This document shows positions 24,266-35,300 of a stretch of 64,000 bases of DNA, one piece after another (within the stretch, counting starts at the first letter, position 1; every line of letters starts with the position of its first letter). The position numbers and the translations under genes are program-made. The DNA comes from Knoxdaviesia capensis (Eukaryota > Ascomycota > Sordariomycetes > Microascales > Gondwanamycetaceae), in contig LNGK01000006.1 in assembly GCA_001510575.1 (NCBI GenBank), positions 1,917,565 through 1,981,564 of the forward strand. The letters run 5' to 3'. A model generated the notes under the pieces. The model did not search any database. It was not told where the DNA came from and worked only from the letters and a program-made list of their open reading frames with translations.

Positions 24266-24483
24266 CTGAAGGTGCCACAGGTGGGGACACCAGCCGGTAA
24301 CCAAACTAGGCTTAGTGCCCGGCACATACCACATTACCGGTAGCCGCATTGGAGCCCTGGTTTTGCCAAGATTGCCAAGTACTCTCTCGCAGTGTGGGTC
24401 GGCTTGGCGCCAAGTCGTAGCTGACCCGGGGGGAGGGGTGCGTGTATCTCTATGGACACACTTTGGGAATCCAATGATTGACC

Positions 24484-24508
24484 GAGAGAGAGAGAGAGAG
24501 AGAGAGAG
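24484..24508. repeat. (GA)n microsatellite
   Basis: An uninterrupted GA run in the gene-free interval, about 220 bases from the TC/GT compound repeat. Confidence 0.95.
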
Positions 24509-27500
24509 TTGGTGGTTCGACTGCTTAATGGAGGTCGCTCAGTCGTTCATCGCGGGATTCTGTCCAAACTGCAATCGTCCCATGTGGATTTGATACCCCA
24601 CCCGGGTCTTGAAATTCTTTCCCAATAGTCAAGTGGCCAACCCAGGCCACGCCGCTCCCGACTTCCTGTCAGGCCGAGCACATGCTTATTGTGGACAATG
24701 AAAACGTAAGGCCAGTAGATTAATTGCCTCTGGGGCCCGGTGAGCCGCAAATATCACCGTGTATCCCAAGTGAAGCCAGTCCCATTGTTTGCCAGGACAT
24801 ACTGTTCAGCCACAGCCTCATCCACCCCATCGGGTCCCGGGTCGATAGCTCCCGGTAAAGAAAAGAAAAACGTGCATTATGGGCAAAATTTGCATTGAAA
24901 TGGCCCCCCCAAAAAACGGAACTATCATATCTCTCGGCAGAGGACGAGAGCGTTGGCACCAAGCAGCGAGCGCATGTGTGCACCACGCCCCCAACGACTG
25001 GAACGGCCGGACTGCCTGCCTACACACTAGGCCGGGCCAGCCACGAGATGCGTGAAATAATCTCTCTCGTAGCTGCCACATGACTGATTGATAGTGGGTG
25101 CTGGCCAACCACAGCAGCAGGAGGCCACGAAGCGAGCAGCGGGAGCTGACGAGCTCGTGTGTGTCAAGACCGTCGAGATATGCCCCCCCCCACCACCCGC
25201 CGACCTCCCACCAAGAAATCCAGAACCGGATGCCGACGAATCCCAAACGGCCCAGCCTGCCTGCGGTTCCTGGTGTCACGCACCACCCGTCTACACCCCC
25301 CCCCAAAAACACCTTGGAAAGAGCATTTCGACAGCCGGCTGGACAGCTGTTGTGTGTTTCTCTGCTCGTTCACGGGATGCGCCATTGGGGGTCTGGTCCC
25401 AACATCCCAGCCCCTCCCCCCCCCAGACGGCCGGCCAGCCAGTACGACGGTGATGTTGAAAAGAAAAAGCCGCTAAAAGTAATCTGCACGATATATTGGA
25501 CGCTGCCATTTCGATAGCACGTCGTCGACCTATTCTGATTCGAGAGAGGTCGTCTGGGCAAGCACTGACACAAGCGAGGGAGGGGGCCGACACACAGCAA
25601 AGTCCACTAAGCCTGTGTTGGTGGTGGTGTTGCTGCTGTTCTCCAAGACGACAGAAAACCGCGGGGTGCGCGATACTCTTCCTAGCTGGGTGCTCTCGGT
25701 TTCTCGGTTTGGGAACCAACGTCCAAAAGGATCACCCAGCGTGCCGTTCAGCAGATGCAAGCCAACACACACACACACACACACCTCCAAGAAGAATCCC
25801 ACAGGACGCTTATCCCCGCCCAGAGGCACTCGGATGCGTGGGCCCGGTGCAATCGTAGTACCCGCGCATCGGTGACGAAGAGGAAGCAAGAGCCCACTAC
25901 TCCGTTGTGGCCAGGAACCCGGCAGAGGACGAGGGTTCAACAGAAACCACACACACACAGATATGAAGCAAGGGACGACTGGAGGGAGCATCCGCCGAGA
26001 TGGCATTCCAGAAGCCCCAGGAAGAAGAATGCTACTACTACGGTGCTTGGGGGTTCAACTTGGCATGGCCCCTCTCGGTCTCTGAATGGAGGGAAGGGCG
26101 GCGGCGGCCACGACGAGGTGTTGTCTTTGGAAGACCTCCAGGGTTTGGGGCGGTCGTCGGTCGTCTCGACAAAGCACCACGAGGGGGGGGTGTGGTGTGG
26201 TGTGGGCCACAGAAGCGGACCAGGGCCTAGCAGAATTGACGACGGGATATCTTCCTGCGTCCTGGTGCACCTTGGGTGCTTGCGCGAGAGAAAAATAGTA
26301 TGACATCCGCTGGCTAGTGACCTTGATAGCTCAAAATTAAAAAAGGATTTTGTTCCGTCCCAGCAGGGCATGGACTCACAGGGCCCAATCATCATGTTGC
26401 GTGGGCTCGCGGTGACACTTCTGAGAAAGGTCGCTAGAAAGAAAAAGAAAAAAAGAAACAAGTGGCCCCTTTTGGTTGTCTGGTTCCAGATGTGGTAAAC
26501 GAAAGTTGTGGCGGCACTTTGTTCTGTCGTGCTAGAGCATCCCGAAACCATTTGATAATGAAGTTTGAAGTTCAGGTCTTTCAATATTGGAATCAACGGG
26601 GCCATTGATATCGAGGGAATTCTTCTATCGAAGACTGCTCCACATTGCACACATGTGGCCTATCAGAGTGCATCCAGCGAAAGGAGCGGGAACCACCAAG
26701 TCACGGCCATTCCTGCCCGTTTGACATTCCGATCTCAGAGGCAGAGAGCCCCGATAATCGCATATTCGCAAATAGCCTTTCTTTTCTTTTTGTCTCTTTT
26801 TTTTCTGTGTTTCTTTCGCCGAATATCAGATCCATCAGTCCAACTTCTCTGCCAACACTCAGCATCTGCTTCGTCCAGTAGTATCTCGGTTTATTTCCTC
26901 AACCCTAGTTACACGCCCAGGTTTCCCAAGTCCGTTTTTGCCCACCGAGATGCTTTGCTTGGCACCTTGGCAGAGCCTTGGCAATGGCCAGGAGGGGCGT
27001 GCACGTTGCAGAAAACGCCATTCGCGATGGAATTCGTATCTCAGCAGCCAGTTCGCGATGCCGCAAAACATAACGAAGCTCTGAATGAGGGGGGGTTTTT
27101 CGTGCGTGTATGGTTGATTTTTATATGGAAGACAGTTGGATTAAGCTTCGGTTTAAGAATCGCGGGCTGGCGCTTGAAGCGCGGCTGTCCGTCGGTGAGC
27201 TGTAGACATCGCCTTTGAACGGGCACAGAGACACATGGGCACTTGCGGTTTTCTGATACCGAGCTGTTTGGCCGCCCCGCCTTGTGCAGCAGAAGAAACA
27301 GCAAACAAGATTGTTCTCTGGGTTCTACTGTACGGGGCACCTCAAATAAGTGCGTCTGCCGTCTGACAGAAACCTCGCTCGCATACACTATGTGTGTGAG
27401 AGTCTGCTATCGACACCCCGCCCCCTGGTCGATGTCCGGTATTTTATTTTTCTGCTTCTAAGCCGAATGACCCCTGGTCTAGACTAAGCTGTGGAGGGTT

Positions 27501-27691
27501 TAGGCTGGTGTTAGGGAACGAACGAAGTATTTTTAAAATTTCGTAACCCCATCACGCCAGCTCTAGTATCTGAGAGATTAGTTCCTCGTTAGGAGTGGTT
27601 AGTTGTTCTGCCGAACAGTGTGTGTGTGTGTGTGCCTGGCAGGCAAAGGAAAGAAGAGGAGAAAAACAAGCGTGAAGGGTTGTGTGAGTGA

Positions 27692-27732
27692 GAGAGACAT
27701 CGAGAGAGATATCGAGAGAGATATCGAGAGAG
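27692..27732. repeat. 12-bp tandem repeat GAGAGAGATATC
   Basis: About three and a half tandem copies of a 12-mer, the first slightly diverged (GAGAGACATC). Confidence 0.9.
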
Positions 27733-28238
27733 TGGCTGGCTTTATCGCGTGTGCAACTGAGATGTGCTGGGTTTGGTGTGGTGTGTTGCGTGCGTAGATG
27801 CATATACTGCATACGTGCATATTCGGATATGTGCATATGTCCTCCCCCTCATCAGCCGCTGGTGATGCTTCCTCTGTCTCTAAGCAACACCGACCTCGCG
27901 TGGGTGCGAAATGGCCACGATAACACCTACACTTCATTCCTATCTGTATGTACCGCACACACAATACCTTTCTCTCTCTCTCTGCTTGGCAGATTAGGAT
28001 ACGTTGGACCGCGCGTTAGTCCCTCGGTCATTGAATTTGTACTGTTCAGTACAGTAGCGACGGCGAGAAAGCGTTTGGGCTTGTTGCCCAGGGATCTCGA
28101 CTCTTCTCTCATTTTTCTGCTTGCTTCTTCCTTTTCGTCCTGGCCGGACCAGCCAATCGCAGCACTGCAAACGCTCACACTCACGCTCACACGAGCCGGA
28201 CGACCAACCAGAGCCGGGTTGGCCTTTGCGCCTCTTTT

Positions 28239-28264
28239 CTCTCTCTCTCTCTCTCTCTCTTCTC
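28239..28264. repeat. (CT)n microsatellite
   Basis: An uninterrupted CT run within the gene-free interval. Confidence 0.9.
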
Positions 28265-29429
28265 TTGCTCTTCTCTTCGCCCCCAGAACAAGCTTCTGAA
28301 GGATTGCAAGGATGGGCTCTCGATACTACGACTTACTGCTACACACCCCCCCCCTTCCCAGCCTGCATGTTTTCTTGGCGATGGACTGTAGCAGCCAAAA
28401 CAAATTGCTGTCGCCATCCACAACCCTCGCCGTGTGAGTGTGTGTGAGTGTGTGTGCAAAATACGCCTCGGGCTTACTTGCGGCGAGCCTAGGGTCAAAA
28501 GCGCGCGAGGATCGCCCTGGAGCGCTCTTTCCCAGCCCGCAAAACACACAAATTACAAGACGGTGCCTTCTTGCGCTGGGCGTGGTCGCGGGAGACGGAC
28601 AGAGGTACTGCGTCCCTTAATATTGGCTATATATAGGTGGGGAGCAAAGTACCCCGTCCTGCAGAAGTGCGTGAATCAGGTACAACGGGGCCAATATATG
28701 TGGTACGTGTCGGTACGTCCACGTCCAGCCTTGCATTCTTCACGGGCATTGTGTGGCTCCCTCGTTATCGCCCTCTTCCCATCTCGCTTTCTAGCTCTCT
28801 CCCTCTCCCTCTCGCTTTCTCACCTTCTCACACTCTCTCTATCTGTCACTCTCCAGAAACACAACATACTGTACTGTACTATACATACCACACACAGCCC
28901 CTCATCCTCTACACCGAAGCATGGTCACGCTGCATCGCATATCAACACAGCCCGCGACATTCACTCCCGACCGTTGCCCGGTCTGTCCTGCTCCAGATAC
29001 AAGCTTATAACCTAGTGCAAACCCCCACCATATCTCTGCTTCCCTCGGGCTTTTTATGGTGGTATACGCATATCAGATACGCCCCCCCTCCCCCCCTGGT
29101 GTGATACACACCCTCTCTCCTCGCCTCGTCTCCACCACCCCATGTCGGCCTTTTTCTTCTTCGATTATATTTGATTTTCTTCCTTTTTTCCTCGTCCAAG
29201 GACCAGGGAGGGTGTGCATGTTGGCTTAGCTGCATTATCTCTGGATTATTACTCCAAAAAATGACTAGGCGAACAGCTTTAGGAATACCGACACATGCTG
29301 AGCCTGGACCAGCAGTGGAACGACACACACCCACTCCCGCATCCTTCCATTCGACCTTACTTCGCTTGTTCCGTCTTTGCCCCCCCAGGCACGAGCTTCG
29401 TCTGCATCTGTGTCCCTGACCCCGGTTCG

Positions 29430-29466
<37 letters not shown>
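29430..29466. repeat. Compound (CT)n(CA)n microsatellite near permease promoter
   Basis: A CT run changes directly into a CA run about 370 bases upstream of the phosphate permease start, possibly in its promoter or leader. Confidence 0.9.
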
Positions 29467-29831
29467 ACTCTGATAGTACGAGTTCCGTCTGTCTGCTGCT
29501 GCTTGGGGGATTCCTGCTGTGTAGCACTCTGCCACCTTCTCTCTGCCCATATTGCCCTGATATTGGCTGCAACCCACTCCCCGGTCTCAAATCATATATA
29601 TATCCCGTCAACATCCTCCCTTCTTTCCCCATTCCCGGTCTTCCTTTTTCCTCTCTTCCCTCCTCAACCCACTCGCCTGGCACTGCCCGATCTTCTTTGA
29701 TAGCAGCAAGCTTCAATACAGAAGAGCAACGAAGACTTCGAGGTTCATCTTTCCTTCTTTCTTCTCTTTTTCCCCGTCAAATCTTTTTATCTTGAGTCGT
29801 TAGAAGCCTTCCCGGCCTCCCAGTCGTCACA

Positions 29832-31664
29832 ATGGTCGCTCTCCCCCAGTACGACTACCTCTTTGCCATTGGTACCATCTTCGCGTTCCTCGACGCGTGG
29901 AACATTGGTAAGTTGATATCCCCCTCCGTTCACGTCGTCTCCAATTGACACCACTCAACCAAAACTTCAACCCCTACCCTAACTAACCATCTTCCGCTTC
30001 CTTCTCTCTCCCCCCTTCCAGGTGCCAACGATGTGGCCAACTCTTGGGCGACGTCCGTCGCCTCGCGCTCGCTGACTTACATCCAGGCCATGGCTCTGGG
30101 TGGTATTCTCGAGTTTGCCGGTGCTGTCGGTGTCGGTGCCCGTGTGTCCGATACCATCCGTACCAAGATCATCTCGACCTCTAGCTTCAAGGGCGCCCCC
30201 GAGGTCCTCATGCTAACCATGGTCTGCGCCGTTGTTGCCTCCTCCATCTACCTCACCTTCGCTACCCGGGTCGGTCTCCCCGTCTCCACCACCCACTCCA
30301 TCATGGGTGGTATCATCGGTGCCGGTATTGCTGCCCTCGGCTCTGACGGTATCCAGTGGGTCAGCCACGGTGGCGGTACCGCCATCATCTCCGGTGGTGT
30401 CGTCCAGGTCTTCCTTGCCTGGATCATTGCCCCGGTCATGTCTGGTATCTTCGCCTCCATCATCTTCCTGTCGACCAAGTACTTCGTCATGCTGCGCCAG
30501 AACCCCGTCATGAAGGGTCTTATGCTCGTGCCCGTGTACTTCGCCTTCACCGGTGCCCTGATTTGCATGCTTCTCGTCTGGAAGGGTGCTTCCTACTACA
30601 TCAACCTCAGCGACTCTGAGCTCCCCGGTGTCATTGTCGGTGCCGGTGCCGGCTTCGGAGTCCTCATCGCCATCACCCTCGTTCCCTGGCTGTACCGCGT
30701 CGTCGTCAAGGGCGACTGGCAGCTGCGCTGGTGGCACATCCCCATGGGTCTCCTGCTGCTCCGCCGCGGCGAGGTCCCCCCTACCCCTGCCGATCACGTC
30801 GGTATCCGCAACTTCTACGAGGGCCACCTTACCCGCGAGGAGCTCGAGGCCCGCCGCGGCAACCGCGCCGACGAGGAGTCCCACGTCGCCAGCGGCGACA
30901 ACGAGAAGGCTGTCAACTCTTCTTCGTCGTCTGCCCACGCCGACGAGCCCGTCAACGAGACCGGAAAGATCGTCGGCCCCAAGCCCGAGGGTCCCTTCTA
31001 CTCGCCCGCCGTTGCTTTCTGGTATGTCAAGTGGGCCTTCCTCCGCGGTATCGACGTCGATGTCGTCAACTCGCAGCGGGAGTCTTCGTTCCTCGGTGGC
31101 AAGGCTGAGGCTCTCCAGGAGATCCACTCGCGCGCCGTGCACTTCGACAACCAGGCCGAGTACCTGTACACCTTCCTCCAGATCATGACTGCCTGCGCCA
31201 CCTCGTTCACCCACGGTGCCAACGATGTGGCCAACGCCATCGGCCCCTATGCTACCATCTACCAGATCTGGAACGAGGGTACCGTTTCCAGCAAGGCTGA
31301 CGTGCCCATCTGGATTCTCGTCTTCGGTGGTGCTGCCATCTCCATCGGTCTGTGGACTTACGGCTACAACCTGATGAAGAACCTGGGTAACCGCCTGACT
31401 CTTCTGTCGCCCTCGCGTGGTTTCTCCGCCGAGCTGGGTACTTGCACTTGCATTATCGTTGCCACCCGTCTCAAGCTGCCCATCTCCACCACCCAGTGCA
31501 TCACCGGTGCCACCGTCGGTGTTGGTCTGTGCAACGGTGACTTCCGCTCGATCAACTGGCGCATGGTCATCTGGATCTACCTGGGATGGATCATCACCCT
31601 CCCCTGTGCTGGTATCCTTGCCGGTATCCTTAACGGCATCATCATCAACTCTCCCCACTGGTAA
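29832..31664 (+). CDS. Phosphate permease, PHO-4/Pho89 type (PiT family)
   Basis: High-affinity inorganic phosphate importer of the plasma membrane; members in Neurospora (PHO-4) and yeast (Pho89) are cation/Na+-coupled symporters induced by phosphate starvation. Two exons, 29832-29907 and 30022-31664, giving 572 residues. The two inverted PiT signature motifs are intact: GANDVANSWATSVASRSL from residue 26 and GANDVANAIGPYATIY from residue 424. Each half has several hydrophobic spans, and the large hydrophilic central loop (about 270-350) is rich in Glu, Arg and Ser (NSSSSSAHADEP). Codon use is strongly C-ending, suggesting high expression. The ATG is followed by MVALPQYDYLFAIGTIFAFLDAWNIG, whose last Gly is split by the intron. 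It stands alone, after an unusually long upstream interval. Confidence 0.94.
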
Positions 31665-32639
31665 ACAACCAACTCCAGTAAAAAGGGCCCCCCCCCCCTT
31701 CCCACCTCGCAACACAAAACACGAAATCGGAAATAGGTCCAAGTGTCTTTCGCATGTCTTGTTTCTGCAATGGATTCCGGATTTAGGGTTCTGAGTCCAA
31801 CATAGCTTTGGGCGATCATGGTCGCATATTTTTAGGATGTCCTATCTATATTCCCCCCCATTATTTGTTTTCCTTTGTCTTGTCATGAGTTTGTTCTCAA
31901 GATTGCATGACTCCCCCTACGAGCTATGATTTGTCCTCCCTCCCCTTTTTGGCTATGATGGATTCTCCCTAAGACTGCCTTTCCAACGATTTCTGGGTTT
32001 TCTGTTTTGTTTTTGGTCTGGTTGGAGGAGTGGGCTTCTTCTCTGGACTGTTGTTTTCTTAGTGTGTTTTTGTGTTTTATCTTAAGCCTTGATAGACCTT
32101 TACGGGAGAGGGGAGAAAGAAGCCCAGGGTCTACCCTCTGGGCTTTGTGTAATGATCTCCGACCTCTTTTCTTGTTATACTCCCTTTTATTTTATAGTTG
32201 CTCTTTAATATCACAAAGCTTCTGCCCTTGATATAGGGTCTTTAAACTACTTAGTTCCTTAATATGCTCTGTGAAAATAGGTGATATAGAGTGTGACTCT
32301 TGTATTAGACCTAATTAATTTTGCCCCTTTATAGAAGTAAATGCCTTTGATTTAATATATATGGACTCAGACTTATGTTTATATCACTACTAGGTATCCC
32401 CTCATATTTTTTCCACTAGTAGAGGCCTGGTATCAGCGTTTTACACCTCCGTGATACGGCAAATAAGTTAGGGTTACGCGGGTTACCCCCTTTTCAGGAT
32501 ACGGTCACTCCTTGATATCTCCTCCAGTACATGTCGTACCGCTATAGTTTCCAGACATACTGAAAGCAGGGCGCTGTGGCTACCTGAATCTACGCCCAAA
32601 AGCCTGAATCCTAGGGCGTATGGCCTAAAAACTGAAGTT
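31665..32639. other. 3' region of permease passing into AT-rich repeat zone
   Basis: No gene is seen. The first few hundred bases are T-rich and probably the 3' untranslated region. From about 32200 the sequence becomes AT-rich, with TTAGGGTTACGCGGG near 32470, and no coding potential. Confidence 0.6.
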
Positions 32640-33240
32640 CAGGGGCGAGGTCATTGAAAGAAATCCGAAGAACCGTGAATCACCGTGAATCAGATCCCAC
32701 GTCATGGCAGATAGCTGGCTAAGGGTCTTGTGATTCACGAACGGCTCACGAATCATGAAAAAGCGGGGTCGATAGCTCGAAAATCTCGAGAAATATTAGA
32801 TAAGGGGGCGGCAAACATGATGCGGTCTCCGTGACTCGTCGAGCCATATAGGGAATCGTGCGTCATGGTGTCGGGAGACGAGAATGATTCACGGTTTGCC
32901 CCTGGATACGTCTGGGGGAAGGGTATAAAGGGGAGGGCTTTCCCCCCTCCGAGTTTGTGGTGTTTGGATTTTCTTCCTCTCCATTCTCTTCCTTTAATAC
33001 TTTTTCTTTCTTCCTTACTTCCTTTCATCCTCACCTCCTCTATTCTTCGGTTCCTTTCTCTCCATAAGAAGAACCTATTTTTACTCCTTTCTATCTTAGA
33101 ACCGCCCTTTGCAACCAAGACTTTCTTGGTCTGTGTCTCAGGCTGCTTCAATTATCCTTCAATACCCCATACAGGTAACTTGCAACCCAGTTTCTCCTTC
33201 CACATGCAATTAATTTCCGGGGTAATCTTCAGGGGCTAAT
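32640..33240 (+). mobile_element. LTR-like promoter segment (possible solo LTR remnant)
   Basis: The motif CCGTGAATCA occurs twice in tandem at 32673-32692, and its exact reverse complement TGATTCACGG is at 32885-32894, with further TGATTCACGA and CACGAATCATGA copies at 32731-32756. A GGTATAAAGG TATA box follows near 32923, then a long pyrimidine-rich stretch (32940-33110). Clustered direct and inverted ATTCACG motifs ahead of a TATA box resemble the U3/R of fungal LTR retrotransposons. No terminal TG...CA ends, target duplication or polymerase ORF could be defined, so this is a tentative call. Confidence 0.35.
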
Positions 33241-33279
33241 ATCTTCTTCACTTTGATCTCATTCATCAGCAACTATGCT

Positions 33280-34310
33280 AGGGTCATCTACCAACATAGA
33301 ACCATTCTGCTACTAGTAGCAGATTGGGCTGGGGTTCTCTCTTCCTATCGACGCCCCCCTTTCTCTAGCCTATGGAGATAGCCTGCGATCGGCAAGTATG
33401 ACCGGGTACCCAATAGCCCGGGGCCGGGTCTTCTATCAACATAGAGCCCTTCTGCTGCTTTGCAGCAGACTAGAGGGCCCAGCTGCATCTTCCATTCTCA
33501 TTTCGACATATGCCTCTTAGAATCTGCCAGGCCGAGATAAAAAGGTCTGCCTCGGGGCCTAACCTGGTTCATAGTGAACCAGTGTTGGGCCTTCTATCAA
33601 CATCATCTCTTTCCGCTGCTGGCAGCGGAACTCGGCCCGGCTCCCTCTCCCTCCCCCCTGACTTAACACGGTGCGGCTTAGAATCTGTCAGGTCGAGATA
33701 AAACTGTCTCCCTCGAGGCCCAACCTGGTTCATAGTGAACCAGTGTTGGGCCTTCTATCAACATCATCCCTTTTCCGCTGCTTGCAGTGGAATTGGGCCC
33801 GGTGCCTCCTTCGCCCTCCTCGCCCTCTTCGAGCCCTGTCCGACTTAGATGGTCTTGCCTAGATATACTGTCCATAGCAAGACCGATACGGCAGTCCGAT
33901 CAGCCTTACCACGAATCCATCGTCCGCTGTGACCCACGACCATATCGAAAGGTCTCATGGCTACCAGCGCATAGAGCGGCTGCCCCTTCCTGGTCCGCCC
34001 CGTGAGATTTGGCCGGCGGGCCTAGATATTCCAAGTTGCAGCCAGAAGTCCGCCGGCTGTTCGGGCTTCTCCGCAAGCATTGAACATCTCCCCCGGTTCT
34101 CTCCCAACCGCCATTCCATCTTAGAGTCTGGCAGGCCGAGGAAGACTGCCTGCGGCTATATGACCTAATCCGCCAACATCTTGCACAGCATCTCCGAGCA
34201 ACCTAGCGTCCCTCAGCCGACACGAGCGGACCGGCCGCCTCCCCCTGGACTTCGACTAATCGCCACTCGACCTTAGAAGCTGCCAGGTCGAGATAAACGG
34301 TCTGGCGGCC
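33280..34310. repeat. Degenerate ~160-bp tandem array with recurring hairpins
   Basis: At least four to five diverged units. The best-conserved pair repeats at 161 bp. Each unit shows: (A) a stem such as TGGTTCA-TAG-TGAACCA (33565-33581 and 33726-33742); (B) after a CTTCTATCAACAT linker, a hairpin at 33306-33323, 33451-33469, 33611-33630 and 33773-33792; (C) after a CTTAGA(A/T) motif (33516, 33677, 33844, 34120, 34272), another short stem. The stem sequences differ between units while pairing is kept. No reading frame is conserved among units. Function unknown. Confidence 0.75.
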
Positions 34311-34510
34311 CCCCTAACGCAAGCATCCCAGAGCTACTCTCGTCGGGACGAGGAAAGAGAACTTTTACTGCGGTGGAAGCCCCTTGTCCGGACTTCATAC
34401 GGCTCGGCGGCAGAGACTGGTGGAATCTGGAATGCCGGGTCACACTGCCTGGAGACAATTAGATGCCCGGGCCCTCCCTGGGTTCCTGTACCCCTATCTC
34501 ATACTCCTCC

Positions 34511-35294
34511 TTCACTAGCCATGGGGGACCGATGCCTGCGGCTTGTGCTGCCGGGTCGTGCTACCGGAAAGCAGGCATCATGAAAAAGGCACTGTGGCGC
34601 TGGGGGCATTCTCCGCGGGGAGAGTTCCACGATAGCAGACACCCCGACACTAGCCAAGGTTGCACCGCGTGGATATTGCCGGCTTCCGCGCTCCTTTCTT
34701 ACTCGCTCGCTCCTATGTGGGCTTCGCCTGCATCACTGCCGCTATATGCAGTTGCAACGAACCGCGCCATAGATAGACCAAACGCTCGCACCTCTTCCGC
34801 TTGAAATTGTGTTCCGAGACCTACTGTCTCGGCCTCCCCTCCTGCGTCCGGATTCTGGTTTATATATAGCCTACTTCACTAGCCATGGGGGCACGATGGC
34901 TGCCTCCTGTGCTGCTGGCTCGTGCTATCTGTAAGCCGGCATCATGAGAAGGCACTGCCGGGGCTGGGGGTTATTCTAGAGGAAAGCTTTCCGGGAATCC
35001 AACTTCTTTTCGACTGATGGTGTTCTCGCCGTGTGGGCTTTACTAGATCCGATGCTCACATCTGCTTGCTCTTATCCTGGCTTCGCCTGCCTTATCAGCG
35101 GCGTCTGCAGACCCAGAGCTCCACTGTGGATATGATCACCATCCCGGACAAGAGCGCGGCTTTAGATATAGACCTCCTTCTCCTCTGGGTCCAGCTTCCG
35201 GGCTCCTTCCGACCTCACTAGCCATGGGGGCACGATGTCGGCCTACTTCTGCCGGCCTGTCACTACTGCAAGCGGGAATCATGAGAAGGCACTG
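34511..35294. repeat. Second diverged repeat family, ~340-365 bp spacing
   Basis: Three related blocks of about 83 bases, at 34511-34594, 34875-34957 and 35213-35294, each begin with (T)CACTAGCCATGGGGG and end with ATCATGAGAAGGCACTG or close variants; the middle is more variable. The same zone holds a 39-base element at 34759-34797 repeated at 35450-35488 (35 of 39 identical), the latter enclosed by a perfect 10-bp inverted repeat CAGTCTGGGC/GCCCAGACTG, and a perfect hairpin CCGAGAC-CTACT-GTCTCGG at 34814-34832. Confidence 0.7.
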
Positions 35295-35300
35295 CGGGGG

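Larger units (their letters stand above)
15735..29831. other. 14-kb gene-free interval upstream of the phosphate permease
   Basis: No open frame here shows family motifs, splice-consistent extension or a clear codon pattern. The sequence is not AT-rich or RIP-like. It is mixed-composition DNA crowded with microsatellites (CT, CA, GT, GA, TTTTA, poly-G at 23101-23114) and short purine or pyrimidine tracts. The first part probably contains the 3' end of the preceding transcript. The last few hundred bases (about 29600-29790) are strongly pyrimidine-rich with a TATATATAT at about 29595, and likely form the permease promoter and leader. CACGTG palindromes occur at 17406, 18347, 20638 and 23339. 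Whether the interval encodes long non-coding RNA cannot be told from sequence alone. Confidence 0.7.

Noticed and set aside
30213..31742. 509-codon minus-strand open frame opposite the phosphate permease
   Set aside because: Antisense shadow of a strongly codon-biased gene; Asp/Gly/Val-rich and featureless.
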